The notes under the pieces were generated by a model. That model was not told where the DNA came from and ran no database searches. It saw only the letters and a program-made list of their open reading frames with translations. 64,000 bases of DNA, from NCBI GenBank assembly GCA_020725805.1, contig DYEF01000070.1, positions 33,222 through 97,221 on the forward strand. Direction: 5' to 3'. The position numbers and the translations under genes are program-made. Below, one piece after another: positions 36,735 through 45,952 of the stretch; position 1 is the first letter of the stretch, and each line of letters starts with the position of its first letter. The DNA comes from Bdellovibrio sp. (GTDB taxonomy: Bacteria; Myxococcota; SpSt-1050).

Positions 36735-37352
36735 ATGGAGATTAAAGATTCAAGAGAGCACCTGTTCGAAAATCCCACGCCTCTTAACCTTTTGTTCATC
36801 AGGCGCAGGTCTTTCAGAAAATATCAGAAAGCAGAAGTAGAACCCGCAAAAATCAAAGAACTTGAACTGACCGCAGAATTATTCATATCAGCAAACGGTT
36901 TCAGACATTCCTGCATAAGGATTACAAAAGACATAAAGGAGTTTGAATCAGTTGTAAAAGCCGCCACAAAAGGTTTTTCAGGCAAAGTAAATCCCTGGCT
37001 GAATAAGACAAACGCCTCGAATATTATTTTAGCCATTGTAAATACAGAGAAGACAGTCAACAACGCTGACAGGCTCAAAAGGATTGCCGAGACCGCAATG
37101 CTGATGGAGACAGTAATTCTCAGAGCCACAGAACTTGGCCTTGCCACCTGCTGGATGGCCGGGATAAATTCAGGGGAGATAGAAAAGGAATACAGACTGA
37201 ATCTGTCCGAAGAGATAATTGCCATTTCGACTCTCGGATACCCCCCTTTGAGTTCCGGTATAACAGATTATGACTTCTGGGCCAACAGACTCGTATCAGG
37301 CAGAAGAAAAGACCTCTCCCAACTGGTGTTTTATGAAGATATCAGAGAATAA
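36735..37352 (+). CDS. Nitroreductase-like flavoprotein, first of a pair
   Basis: The start is ATG 36735, because the earlier in-frame TTG lies within the likely promoter. The 205-residue protein has the nitroreductase family N-terminal pattern (LLFIRRRSFRKYQKAEVEP), the SANGFRHSCIR segment in place of S.NGQPWRF, and RATELGLATCWMAGINSGE. Such enzymes use FMN and NAD(P)H to reduce nitroaromatics or quinones, or act in biosynthesis. It is shorter than most members. The next gene, also nitroreductase-like, overlaps its end by 20 bp, so the two may form a heterodimer. Confidence 0.78.
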   Translation: MEIKDSREHLFENPTPLNLLFIRRRSFRKYQKAEVEPAKIKELELTAELFISANGFRHSCIRITKDIKEFESVVKAATKGFSGKVNPWLNKTNASNIILAIVNTEKTVNNADRLKRIAETAMLMETVILRATELGLATCWMAGINSGEIEKEYRLNLSEEIIAISTLGYPPLSSGITDYDFWANRLVSGRRKDLSQLVFYEDIRE

Positions 37353-37818
37353 ACACATACAATCTTCCGTGATAAACGAACTAATCAAAAAGACCGGCAA
37401 TCTTTCAATCGATAAAGACGCAGACATATCTGATGAGGAAGTCCTTACTCTCATTAAGGCTGCCCGGCTTGCACCGAGTGCCGACAATTCACAGATATGG
37501 AGGTTTTATGTAATAAAAGATAAGGACAAAATCTCAAAGACACTTACAGGTACAGGTCTGTCAGAGAAAAATTATAGAATAGTCATTATAGCCCTTGCAG
37601 CCCCGTTTATTATCAGACATGTCAGACGGGAACATCCGTTCTATGCAATAGATGTCCCGATTGCAATCACACATATTCTCCTTCAGGCTCAGGAACTTGG
37701 AATCAAGGCAGATATTCACTATGTCTTCGAAAGAAATGAGATTAATGACATACTTAAAATCCCTCTGAAATACAAACCAGTGGCAATAATCGGACTCAAC
37801 AGATATGCAGATAAATAA
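37333..37818 (+). CDS. Nitroreductase-like flavoprotein, second of a pair
   Basis: The likely start is ATG 37333 inside the end of the preceding gene; the frame is open from 37270. The 161-residue product has the family motif RLAPSADNSQIWRFYVIKDK, corresponding to the FMN-contacting region, and a C-terminal ALAAPFIIRHVRREHPFYAI segment with the later AQELGIKADIHY block. It is unusually short and appears to lack parts of a standard fold. It overlaps coaE by 14 bp, so all three genes are translationally coupled. Confidence 0.72.
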   Translation: MKISENKHIQSSVINELIKKTGNLSIDKDADISDEEVLTLIKAARLAPSADNSQIWRFYVIKDKDKISKTLTGTGLSEKNYRIVIIALAAPFIIRHVRREHPFYAIDVPIAITHILLQAQELGIKADIHYVFERNEINDILKIPLKYKPVAIIGLNRYADK

Positions 37819-38446
37819 GTATGGCAAAATTCTTATAGGACTTACCGGCAACATTGCATCAGGAAAATCTCTTGTACTGAAACTGTTCGACAACAGGCTC
37901 TTCGAGAAGATAGACTCCGATTCGATTGCACGCGGTCATCTTCTGAAACTCAGACCTTCTGACCTTCCTGATAATATGCCCATAGAAGAGATTTTCAGCA
38001 AAAGGGGTAAAATCAATAAAGACAGGCTCTCATTTATTGCCTTTTCTGAAAGAGAGATTATGAGAGAGATCGAGAAGGTCATTCATCCCCGCACAATAAA
38101 TGACATAGAAAAAATCCTGAAAAATCAAGAGAAGAGATTTGCGATCATTGAATCGGCTCTCCTATTCGAAAGCGGACTTGACGGATTTTTCGATAAAGTA
38201 ATAACGGTCTTCGCACCATTCGAAACAAGGCTGAGAAGGCTTATGAAAAGAGCCGGAATAGACCGGACCGAAGCCCAAAAGAGAATAGACTTCCAGATGG
38301 ATGAATACGAAAAGGTTTTAAGATCCGATTTTGTAATAGACAACTCAAAGGATAAAGACTGGCTCAAAAGACAGGTATCCAATATCGAGGAGCATCTGAG
38401 AAATCTCTACCGGCAGACAGAACATCAGAAGACACTAAGAAAATAG
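37805..38446 (+). CDS. coaE: Dephospho-CoA kinase CoaE
   Basis: CoaE phosphorylates dephospho-CoA with ATP, the last step of coenzyme A synthesis. The P-loop is GLTGNIASGKS (12-22). The substrate-binding region IDSDSIARGHLL follows, and the ALLFESG and DRTEAQKRIDFQM segments are typical. The length (213 aa) is normal. The start overlaps the second nitroreductase-like gene by 14 bp. It is the end of a three-gene operon. Confidence 0.95.
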   Translation: MQINKYGKILIGLTGNIASGKSLVLKLFDNRLFEKIDSDSIARGHLLKLRPSDLPDNMPIEEIFSKRGKINKDRLSFIAFSEREIMREIEKVIHPRTINDIEKILKNQEKRFAIIESALLFESGLDGFFDKVITVFAPFETRLRRLMKRAGIDRTEAQKRIDFQMDEYEKVLRSDFVIDNSKDKDWLKRQVSNIEEHLRNLYRQTEHQKTLRK

Positions 38447-38461
38447 CATATTCAGGCATAA

Positions 38462-38546
38462 AAACCGCTATAAAAATCACCGGATACCGGCAGAAATTAT
38501 GGACAGGAGACTGCCGGAAGAATTTATACTGAATAAACCGCTATAA
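38462..38546. repeat. Inverted repeat framed by 12-bp direct repeats
   Basis: Between convergent genes, AAACCGCTATAA occurs at 38462-38473 and again at 38535-38546. Between them CCGGCAG (38487-38493) and CTGCCGG (38511-38517) form an inverted repeat with a 17-nt loop. It could be a terminator relic or a small repeat element. There is no T-tract. Confidence 0.4.
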
Positions 38547-38560
38547 TTTATTGAAAGACA

Positions 38561-39133
38561 TTATTTTTTAGTATCCGTCTTTACCTTTTTCTGGAGAATC
38601 TCCTTCAATCTGGAGACAAAATCTGCATAATCATATTTTGCAGGGATATCTTCCGGTTTCATATCTTCGAGCTTATTGTCGGCATTCACCTTTTTGAATA
38701 TTATGCCCTTGTAGTCATTCTTCAGATATTCCTTCCCGTTCTCATCCTTATCGACGGTATATTTCCCCTGAATCATCCCGGTTACGTGCCAGAAATCCTC
38801 GTTTTTCCTTAGAAAGAGGAAGACCTCCTCTCCCTTTCTGAATTCCGGCATACCCGGAACCTTCATATTTACATCCTCCACCCTTCCTCCGAATGTCCTG
38901 ACCTTTATTACAGGAGGGACCTTGCCCTTTAATGTCTCCTTGACATCTATCATAGAATACGTGAAGATCTTCGTTCTTTCATCATTGTAGCGTGATTCCG
39001 TATCCTTAACCGTCCCGCGGACAATCGCCTCTGAACGTTCTGTAATATCACCAAGCTCCATATAGACAAATGTCGAACCGTAAAGATAAGATGAGGCGGC
39101 AAAAAGAACCAGAAAAGAGAGAAATCTGATCAT
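38561..39133 (-). CDS. Exported hypothetical protein
   Basis: The start is ATG 39133; GGAGG 9 nt before it is the Shine-Dalgarno and would lie inside the longer frame. A signal peptide (MIRFLSFLVLFAASSYLYG) is cut near residue 19. The mature protein has the pattern DITERSEAIVRGTVKDTESR, then SMIDVKETLKGKVPPVIKVR and GEEVFLFLRK. It resembles small exported proteins common in deltaproteobacteria and other Gram-negatives, but I cannot name the family. The gene start overlaps the end of the DegT aminotransferase gene by 4 bp, so it belongs to the glycoside operon. Confidence 0.72.
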   Translation of the reverse strand: MIRFLSFLVLFAASSYLYGSTFVYMELGDITERSEAIVRGTVKDTESRYNDERTKIFTYSMIDVKETLKGKVPPVIKVRTFGGRVEDVNMKVPGMPEFRKGEEVFLFLRKNEDFWHVTGMIQGKYTVDKDENGKEYLKNDYKGIIFKKVNADNKLEDMKPEDIPAKYDYADFVSRLKEILQKKVKTDTKK

Positions 39134-40413
39134 TTCTTCCTCCATCTGCTCTTAAGCTTTATGTTCTTTGAATCCCTCAGTTCCGCAATGTTTTCTCTCA
39201 GCTTCTCTATGGCCCTTACGATATCATCCACATCCGATTTCGTCCCCATAAAAAGGCTTGCGTGCAGCCATACCGATTCGTGGTATGCCACATGTTCTGC
39301 TACAGGGCATACAAACTTAGTCGAGTTCAGTATATTTTTCCCGTAAATCCTCTTTATCATCGGATAATCATCGGCACTGACCCATACAAGAGGATTCTGA
39401 TACAACGGAATATAAAAATCGCCTTCACAGGGGATACCTTCCGCGCTGAGTGCCGACACAAAGGCATCTCTCGTGACACCGTACCAGTCATCCTCGATGA
39501 ACCTGAACAGATACTCATACATCGGCAGCTTCGTAATCTTCTTGTCTCTTTTGAGCAGCAGAATGCCCGGGAATCCCGATAGTTTCGATGAGAGATAATT
39601 TCCCATCTTCTCCCTGTGGTCCGTCTCCTTTTCAAGTCTCGTCATCTGACCCAGCAGAACTGCTGCCTGCAAATCTGAGATTCTGTAGTTCCAGCCGGTC
39701 ATATTCCCCTTGAATGAATCATAGCCCTTCTCTTTTCTGCCGCAGTTTACAAGGGAGTGACATCTCTCGGCATATTCTTTGTCTGATGTAAGGATGATAC
39801 CGCCCTCGCCTGCAGTCATAAGCTTGGAGGTCTGGAAACTGAAGGAACCGAAATCCCCTATTGAACCAACACCTTTGTTTTTATAAAATCCGCCGTGAGC
39901 GTGGGCACAGTCTTCTATCACGACGAGTCTGTGTTTCCTTGCAATCTGCATAATCCTGTCCATATCTGCAATGTTGGAGCCCAGATGAACAGGGATAATG
40001 GCCTTTGTACGTTTTGTAATCTTTTTTTCGATGTCTTCCGGGTCTATACAATAGGTTTCGGGGTCGATATCGGCAAATACCGGTATCGCATTTATGTAAA
40101 CTGCCGCGAGAGCTGTTGCTGTCCATGTAAGTGCCGGAACAATCACCTCATCTCCTGCCGTAACACCCGCCGCCCTGAGAGCCACTTCGAGCGTTACAGT
40201 TCCGTTGGCAGCACATATCCCGTATTTTGCCTTGTGATAGGATGCAAACTTCTCCGCAAAAAGGCGTGCATATTTATTCGGAGCAGGAAATCCTCCCCAG
40301 TTATGACTCCTGAATGCATCGAGAAGATATCTCTCTTCACTTCTGTCATAGGGTGGCCACTTGGGAAATGGTCTCTTTCTGACAGGCTTTCCGCCATTGA
40401 TAGCAAGCTTCAT
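39130..40413 (-). CDS. DegT/DnrJ/EryC1/StrS-family aminotransferase
   Basis: These PLP enzymes transfer an amino group, usually to keto sugars in nucleotide-sugar or cyclitol routes. The PLP lysine is K197 in SFSFQTSKLMTAGEGG. The PLP-contacting D168 lies in VIEDCAHAHGG, and the phosphate-binding ANGTVTLEVAL is present. The length (427 aa) is normal. A GGAGG Shine-Dalgarno precedes it. It lies 10 bp downstream of the GH4 gene. No sugar-nucleotide synthesis genes are adjacent, so it may use a free or cyclitol-type sugar. The first residues MKLAINGGKPVRKRPFPKWP match the STR-type subgroup. Confidence 0.93.
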   Translation of the reverse strand: MKLAINGGKPVRKRPFPKWPPYDRSEERYLLDAFRSHNWGGFPAPNKYARLFAEKFASYHKAKYGICAANGTVTLEVALRAAGVTAGDEVIVPALTWTATALAAVYINAIPVFADIDPETYCIDPEDIEKKITKRTKAIIPVHLGSNIADMDRIMQIARKHRLVVIEDCAHAHGGFYKNKGVGSIGDFGSFSFQTSKLMTAGEGGIILTSDKEYAERCHSLVNCGRKEKGYDSFKGNMTGWNYRISDLQAAVLLGQMTRLEKETDHREKMGNYLSSKLSGFPGILLLKRDKKITKLPMYEYLFRFIEDDWYGVTRDAFVSALSAEGIPCEGDFYIPLYQNPLVWVSADDYPMIKRIYGKNILNSTKFVCPVAEHVAYHESVWLHASLFMGTKSDVDDIVRAIEKLRENIAELRDSKNIKLKSRWRKK

Positions 40414-40423
40414 AAAAACCTCC

Positions 40424-41704
40424 TTATTTTAATCCTAAACTGAATCTTTTGTTTATCATATTCACTACCTTTACTGCAACCTCTGCATCCATTACAAGCG
40501 GATTTGTCATAAGTGCAAGCAATGCCTTTTTATAACTCTTTTCTGTTGCTGCCTCAATCGTCAGTCTCTCATAACCTTTAACCATACGCATAAGCGAATA
40601 AAAATGGATGTTATCTATCGTGGTTTTGACCGGTAATGCACCCCGGGATGAAATAACTGCGGGTATCTCGAGAACCTCCTCATTCTCAAAACCACCTACT
40701 GCACCTCTGTTTGGAACATTTACAACCTGTATATCGCCCCTGTTGTTTACTACCGAATCTATCACAGATGCCGCAACTCTCGAATAGTATGCTCCGCCTC
40801 TTTTGGAAAGGAGTGCCGGTTTGCTGTCTGTCCTTTTGTCCGAATATATTTTCAGCAGTTTCTTTTCGATCTTCAGGACCTCCTCTCCGCGCGTCAGTCC
40901 TGCCTTCCTCTGTTTCTCCAGCATCTTTCTGTTGAGGTAAAAATACCTCAGATAATAACCCGGGAACGAACCGACTGCCGAAAGCATATCGGAAGGATAA
41001 TCCATATCAGGGATGTTTTTCGGCGAGAAGTCCGAAACTGTCTTGCTGATGTTGTCGAGCTTTAATACCTTATTCCCGGTTTTAATTCCCCTTACCCATC
41101 CCAGATGATTGAGACCGATATAATCAAGTTCGATATGATCTGGAGAGACTTTCAGGTATGCGGCAATATCCATCTTCAGATTAATCGGAATATTGCACAG
41201 ACCAATACATCTTATCCTGCTGAATCTGGTGATTGCCTCTGTGATAATCCCCGAGGGATTTGTAAAATTTATCAAAAAGGCATTCTTTGCGTATTTTTCA
41301 TAGACCCGGCACTGCTCAAGCACCACGGGGATTGTACGCATAGCCTTCGAAAAACCGCCGGCACCCGTCGTCTCCTGCCCGATTATCCCGAGCGATTTAC
41401 CCATCTTTTCGTCAAAGATTCTTCCTCTCTGGAGCCCTACCCTTATCTGATTGATAATAAAGTCCGCACCCGATACTGCATCTTTAAGAACCGAATGTCT
41501 TGTCAGCGGGATATTCTGTCCGGATGCTGCAATCATCCTCAATGAAAAGTTATACAGGATATCAAGCCTTCTTGAGTCTGTATCGAAAAATGAAATCTCC
41601 CTGATATTCAGCACATTGTTTCTTTCAAGAAGCCCGTCAATCAGTTCAGGCGTATAGGTCGAACCTGCCCCGATGACAGCAATCTTTATTCCTCTCATAA
41701 TCAC
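40424..41704 (-). CDS. GH4 6-phospho-beta-glucosidase-type enzyme
   Basis: GH4 enzymes hydrolyse glycosides by an NAD- and metal-dependent redox mechanism. The Rossmann GAGSTYTPELI (12-22), metal-binding C170 in GLCNIPI and H200 in GLNHLGW are all visible. CNxP is typical of 6-phospho-beta-glucosidases (alpha types have CHG). If the substrate is phosphorylated, a PTS or kinase is needed, and none is in the window. The ATG overlaps the stop of the upstream barrel gene by 4 bp. At 426 aa it is complete. Confidence 0.92.
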   Translation of the reverse strand: MIMRGIKIAVIGAGSTYTPELIDGLLERNNVLNIREISFFDTDSRRLDILYNFSLRMIAASGQNIPLTRHSVLKDAVSGADFIINQIRVGLQRGRIFDEKMGKSLGIIGQETTGAGGFSKAMRTIPVVLEQCRVYEKYAKNAFLINFTNPSGIITEAITRFSRIRCIGLCNIPINLKMDIAAYLKVSPDHIELDYIGLNHLGWVRGIKTGNKVLKLDNISKTVSDFSPKNIPDMDYPSDMLSAVGSFPGYYLRYFYLNRKMLEKQRKAGLTRGEEVLKIEKKLLKIYSDKRTDSKPALLSKRGGAYYSRVAASVIDSVVNNRGDIQVVNVPNRGAVGGFENEEVLEIPAVISSRGALPVKTTIDNIHFYSLMRMVKGYERLTIEAATEKSYKKALLALMTNPLVMDAEVAVKVVNMINKRFSLGLK

Positions 41705-43182
41705 CTCGGGACAGACGGAACGGTAGAGAACGCATTCTGATTATCGCTTAATGCCTGCTTCTTCTCCTCCGAAAACATATATATCGAACCAAAGAGGTCG
41801 AGGTTCATAAATACCGAATTAGCCTGTTCGATATTCTTGCCTGCAAGGGAATGCTTGTATCCGAGAGAGAGCATAAGCGGAATCGGGAATTTGCCCTTCT
41901 CCATCAGCGGGAGTGTGGAGAATGTAAGTATAGTCGTGGAGACAAGCTCCTCTCTGTCCGTAAACTGCGAAAGTGCGTGGGTCTGGATATTTACGAGAGA
42001 GTAATCGGCCCCTTTTTCGTTGCAGTAAGGAATGTGGTACGTATCGTGTTCGAGTTTCGAAACAAGTTCACAGGCCATCGGCTGATAGGTCACCTCAAAC
42101 TGGTCTCTCCATTTGTAATAGTAATAAAATTCTTGATTAAAAATAAACGTCTCTGTGATATTGAATCTAAACCCCAAATAGAAATCCATATTGTCCCCAA
42201 TATCCCGTCTGAGCTCAATCAGACTATGTGAGCGATTGCCTATAGGCATAAAATTTTCACCCTTATTTTTCGGATCATACTCTTCAGGTGTATTAGGGAC
42301 ATTTCTCGATACAGTTGGTACTCTGAATTTCTTTGTCTGAGGAAGCTGTGAGGTATACCCTGTTGAAAAGTTGAGCCAGAGATTCATCCTTTTATATAGC
42401 AGAAAATCATTATTAAACCAGAATCCTATATCAAACTGCCCATCGCCAGCAGCCGGAGAGAAGAGCCAATCAGGTGGGTCCTCCTGACCTGTTGGAGTAA
42501 TCAGGAAAAATGTATATGAATTTTTCATCCAGTTGTTTTCATAAAACATATATCTTGCGCCAAAAATAATATCCCCAAGATACCAGCCATTATGGGCAGA
42601 GAGAGGGTCTTCATATTCAAAACCAAATGCCGGGTCAGAGAGAATTACCTCTACATCATCTGGATTGATTGGGTGGGAACCTGCCGGGGCATTTTCAAAT
42701 TCATACGGGACAATCGGAATCAGTTTGTTTACCTTGCCGTTGGATTCGTAATTGATACGCATATTACTATTAGTAATCCTGAGTTTCGCATTGCTCAGCC
42801 CATAGTGATACGGAATTATCATTCCTGCCGAAAGTCTATCTGTTATGCCATACATTATATTAGTATTAAACTTGAGTGCTGCCTGCCACAAGTCAAAATG
42901 AGTTGTTCCCAATATACACTCTGCAGAATTCCCCTGCTCATCTCTGCATTTCATCGTCTTTGCCATATCAGGGGCGATATCGGAGAGCTTGACAGTAATA
43001 TTGTACCAGTAAGTTGTCGGATATGTTCCGGTACCGAATACCGTCTTGAAATTATCAGTCGACCAGTCGTATCCGACCGTCTGTCCTATCTTGAAGACCC
43101 CCTCAGGCAGAACTTCTGCATCATTTGCATAGACAGAAGTGCACATTGAAACAAACAGAAAAAGAAAAAATGCTCTCTTCAT
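41701..43182 (-). CDS. Outer-membrane barrel protein of the glycoside operon
   Basis: A signal peptide (MKRAFFLFLFVSMCTSVYA, cut near residue 20) precedes a long barrel-like sequence with many Tyr, Phe, Trp and Asn and strand patterns such as YMFYENNWMKNSYTFFLI and MDFYLGFRFNITETFIFN. Several Cys (around 78, 90 and 390-400) may pair in the periplasm. No family was recognised. It is the first gene of the operon with the GH4 and aminotransferase genes. The promoter is at 43205-43233 and a GGGAGG Shine-Dalgarno is present. It is divergent from the GH31 lipoprotein. Confidence 0.72.
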   Translation of the reverse strand: MKRAFFLFLFVSMCTSVYANDAEVLPEGVFKIGQTVGYDWSTDNFKTVFGTGTYPTTYWYNITVKLSDIAPDMAKTMKCRDEQGNSAECILGTTHFDLWQAALKFNTNIMYGITDRLSAGMIIPYHYGLSNAKLRITNSNMRINYESNGKVNKLIPIVPYEFENAPAGSHPINPDDVEVILSDPAFGFEYEDPLSAHNGWYLGDIIFGARYMFYENNWMKNSYTFFLITPTGQEDPPDWLFSPAAGDGQFDIGFWFNNDFLLYKRMNLWLNFSTGYTSQLPQTKKFRVPTVSRNVPNTPEEYDPKNKGENFMPIGNRSHSLIELRRDIGDNMDFYLGFRFNITETFIFNQEFYYYYKWRDQFEVTYQPMACELVSKLEHDTYHIPYCNEKGADYSLVNIQTHALSQFTDREELVSTTILTFSTLPLMEKGKFPIPLMLSLGYKHSLAGKNIEQANSVFMNLDLFGSIYMFSEEKKQALSDNQNAFSTVPSVPR

Positions 43183-43204
43183 ATTACCTCCCGAATGAAG
43201 ACGG

Positions 43205-43233
43205 ATTATAAAGGAATAATTATCTTATTGCAA
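43205..43233 (-). promoter_or_regulatory. Promoter of the barrel-GH4 operon
   Basis: TTGCAA (43228-43233) and perfect TATAAT (43205-43210) on the minus strand are 17 bp apart. Transcription would begin near 43198, leaving 16 nt with a Shine-Dalgarno before the ATG. Confidence 0.7.
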
Positions 43234-43278
43234 GAAAATGTAACCTAGTTCCAGAAAAACAAAACATCTGTTTTTAAT

Positions 43279-43307
43279 TTTACACAATCCGAAAAAGTTG
43301 ATATCCT
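43279..43307 (+). promoter_or_regulatory. Promoter of the GH31 gene
   Basis: TTTACA (43279-43284) and TATCCT (43302-43307) are 17 bp apart, giving transcription from about 43314 and a 24-nt leader. It lies back to back with the promoter of the GH4 operon, so joint control is plausible. Confidence 0.55.
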
Positions 43308-43337
43308 TGTTTACCAGTATTCTTTATGGAGTTGGTT

Positions 43338-45911
43338 ATGAATAAACTATTATACCCGATTTTAATTATTTTTATTTTTGGACTAACGATATCCTGCAAT
43401 GACTCGCAAGACGGCTCTTCCAAAGACGTTTTGACAACCGGAGATGCAGTAATAGCTGATATATCAGACATTTCACAAGACACAGGTGGCGACGGAAATC
43501 TGTACAGTATTCTTTCCAAAGATACATCGGTAGAGATTGACAAGGAAAAGAAAGAAATACGAGTCATCCACAAAGGGAAGTCATTACTGAGATTCGGATA
43601 TGAAAATATTATGCTCGGAATTGTCAAAACTGTAGATGACGAATACAACTACGACCCGTGGCCTATAGTAAATAAGGATAAGAATTACACCCCGCCGGAC
43701 GGATTCAGATGGATAAAGATTCAGGATATTTCATTTGTAAAAACAACTGATTCAATGGCAGAGATTAAAATCACTTTCGAGACAAACCGGCTTGCAACAC
43801 TTCGTATCTCCAAAAATGCCGGCAACAGATTTCTATTCGAGATTATCCCGAACGAAAAATCGGTAAAGAATATAGCATACTACAGACTGGATGCACTGGT
43901 TGGGAAAGATGAGGCCTTTTACGGTCTGGGGGCGTATCTTGACGATGTAAATCACAGAGGTAAGAGAAGGGCAATGCAGTTTGAAGTCGACAACGTGGAG
44001 AGCGGCTACAATGAGGCACACGTGCCGGTCCCGTTTATCCTTGGAACAAACGGTTGGGGATGGTTCATCGAATCGACACACCTTGGTGCATACGATGTAG
44101 CAGCAGAGAATGAGAGTATCGTAAGTGCTGTTTTCGGGACAGGTGTTTTCTCCAAGGATGGAATCAGATTCTATATCTTTACCGAGGATAAACCGCTCGA
44201 CCTGATTAAACATTATTACGAAGTTACTTCATTTCCTGTACTTCCTGCGAGGTGGGCTATCGGACCACTTCTATGGAGAGACGAGAATAAGGATCAGGCC
44301 GAGGTCGAAAATGATATAAACCAGATGAGACTTCTGGACCTCGCGCATACAGCGATATGGATAGACAGGCCTTACGCAACCGCAGTAAACACATTTGATT
44401 TCAAGAAAGAACAGTTTCCCGATGCGGCCTCAATGATTGCGAAGGTCCACTCACTCGGATTCAGGATTGGCCTCTGGCATACGCCGTATCTGGAGAAGGC
44501 AACAGGTACACTCCTTGAAGAGGCTGAGTCAAAAGGTTATTTTCCGCCAGTGACAGGTCTAATTCTCAACAAATGGGGAAAACCCATAGATTTTACAAAT
44601 CCCGATGCTTACAAATGGTGGCAGAATAACCTGAAAAAATACAGAGATATGGGAATCGCAGGTTACAAACTTGATTATGCAGAAGATATTGTTCCCGGCA
44701 TCTCCGGAGCAAGAAACAAATGGAAATTCTACGACGGCAGCGATGAGAGGACAATGCACCGCGGATACACCCTCCTCTATCACAAGGTCTACAGTGAGAT
44801 ATTGCCGGAAGACGGCGGATATCTGCTCTGCCGCACGGGAAAATACGGGGACCAGAAGTATGCCTATATAATCTGGCCCGGCGATCTGGATGCAAACTTT
44901 GCCCTTCACAAAGAGGAAGTTACAGATAAAGACGGCAAGAAATTCATCGCCGTCGGAGGTCTGCCTGCCTCTATGATTTACGGGCTCAATCTCGCCGTAT
45001 CGGGATTCCCCTTCTATGGCTCTGATACCGGAGGATACAGGCATTCACCGCCGGATAAGGAACTTTTTACAAGATGGTTCGAGCAGACCGCCCTCTCATC
45101 TGTTATGCAAATCGGAAACAGCGCCTCGACCGTTGCGTGGGAACCGGATTCAAATACAGGCTATGACGAGGAGATGCTCAACTGGTACAGAATCTATACA
45201 AGACTGCACCTGAGACTATTTCCTTATATATGGACTTATGCTGAGAATATCAAAGTTACAGGTCATCCGATTCAGAGACCATTCGGGCTGATGAACCCCG
45301 GACTGAATATCCATATCTGGGACCAGTATTATTTCGGAGACTATCTCCTCGTTGCGCCAATACTTAAACGTGATGCAAGAGAGAGAGAAGTAATACTGCC
45401 GGAAGGAGAATGGATAGATTTCTTTGACAGAACATTATATAGTGGCGGGAAGACTGTAAAAGTTGTAGCCCCTCTCGGAAAACTTCCGCTATTTATCAGG
45501 GAGAATGCAATTATTCCGCTGCTGAGACCTACCATTGACACATATTCACCTACTACCGAGCCTGACCTTGTAGACTCCTATTCAACAACGGCAGGAGTAC
45601 TTTATACAATCATTTATCCCAAAACCGAATCCGAATTTGTCCTGTTCGACAGCACAAGGATATCTCAGAAATCTGACGGGGGTAAGCTGACAGTATCGGC
45701 ATCAAAGGGAAATGAATTCAAATACGGTTTTATTTTCGAAATCCTGAACAGAACCTCAAAACCGGCTTCTGTAAAAGATAAAGACGGGAATAATCTGGAA
45801 GAAAAAACCAGCATACAGGAACTTGAGAAATCAGATTCGGGATTCTATTACGATGGCAGTCTGAGAACGCTCTACATAAAAATAACGGAAGGCAAGGCCG
45901 ACATCCTGTAA
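43338..45911 (+). CDS. GH31-family alpha-glycosidase lipoprotein
   Basis: GH31 enzymes retain configuration and cleave alpha-glucosides, alpha-xylosides or sulfoquinovosides. The start is ATG 43338, with GGAG six nt upstream; the longer frame opens at 43326. The signal ends in the lipobox TISC-N (Cys at 20). The catalytic nucleophile is D446 in GIAGYKLDYAED. The acid/base is D516 in WPGDLDANF. The FPFYGSDTGGY segment is also typical of GH31. The protein is 857 residues. It probably faces the periplasm or surface. Substrate specificity cannot be read reliably. It is divergent from the GH4 operon. Confidence 0.92.
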   Translation: MNKLLYPILIIFIFGLTISCNDSQDGSSKDVLTTGDAVIADISDISQDTGGDGNLYSILSKDTSVEIDKEKKEIRVIHKGKSLLRFGYENIMLGIVKTVDDEYNYDPWPIVNKDKNYTPPDGFRWIKIQDISFVKTTDSMAEIKITFETNRLATLRISKNAGNRFLFEIIPNEKSVKNIAYYRLDALVGKDEAFYGLGAYLDDVNHRGKRRAMQFEVDNVESGYNEAHVPVPFILGTNGWGWFIESTHLGAYDVAAENESIVSAVFGTGVFSKDGIRFYIFTEDKPLDLIKHYYEVTSFPVLPARWAIGPLLWRDENKDQAEVENDINQMRLLDLAHTAIWIDRPYATAVNTFDFKKEQFPDAASMIAKVHSLGFRIGLWHTPYLEKATGTLLEEAESKGYFPPVTGLILNKWGKPIDFTNPDAYKWWQNNLKKYRDMGIAGYKLDYAEDIVPGISGARNKWKFYDGSDERTMHRGYTLLYHKVYSEILPEDGGYLLCRTGKYGDQKYAYIIWPGDLDANFALHKEEVTDKDGKKFIAVGGLPASMIYGLNLAVSGFPFYGSDTGGYRHSPPDKELFTRWFEQTALSSVMQIGNSASTVAWEPDSNTGYDEEMLNWYRIYTRLHLRLFPYIWTYAENIKVTGHPIQRPFGLMNPGLNIHIWDQYYFGDYLLVAPILKRDAREREVILPEGEWIDFFDRTLYSGGKTVKVVAPLGKLPLFIRENAIIPLLRPTIDTYSPTTEPDLVDSYSTTAGVLYTIIYPKTESEFVLFDSTRISQKSDGGKLTVSASKGNEFKYGFIFEILNRTSKPASVKDKDGNNLEEKTSIQELEKSDSGFYYDGSLRTLYIKITEGKADIL

Positions 45912-45952
45912 AATCCGTTACTGAACCGGCAGGCTATTAAGCTGAAAACATT

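Noticed and set aside
38498-38545. A 15-codon frame MDRRLPEEFILNKPL
   Set aside because: Too short, no ribosome site, and embedded in the repeat segment.
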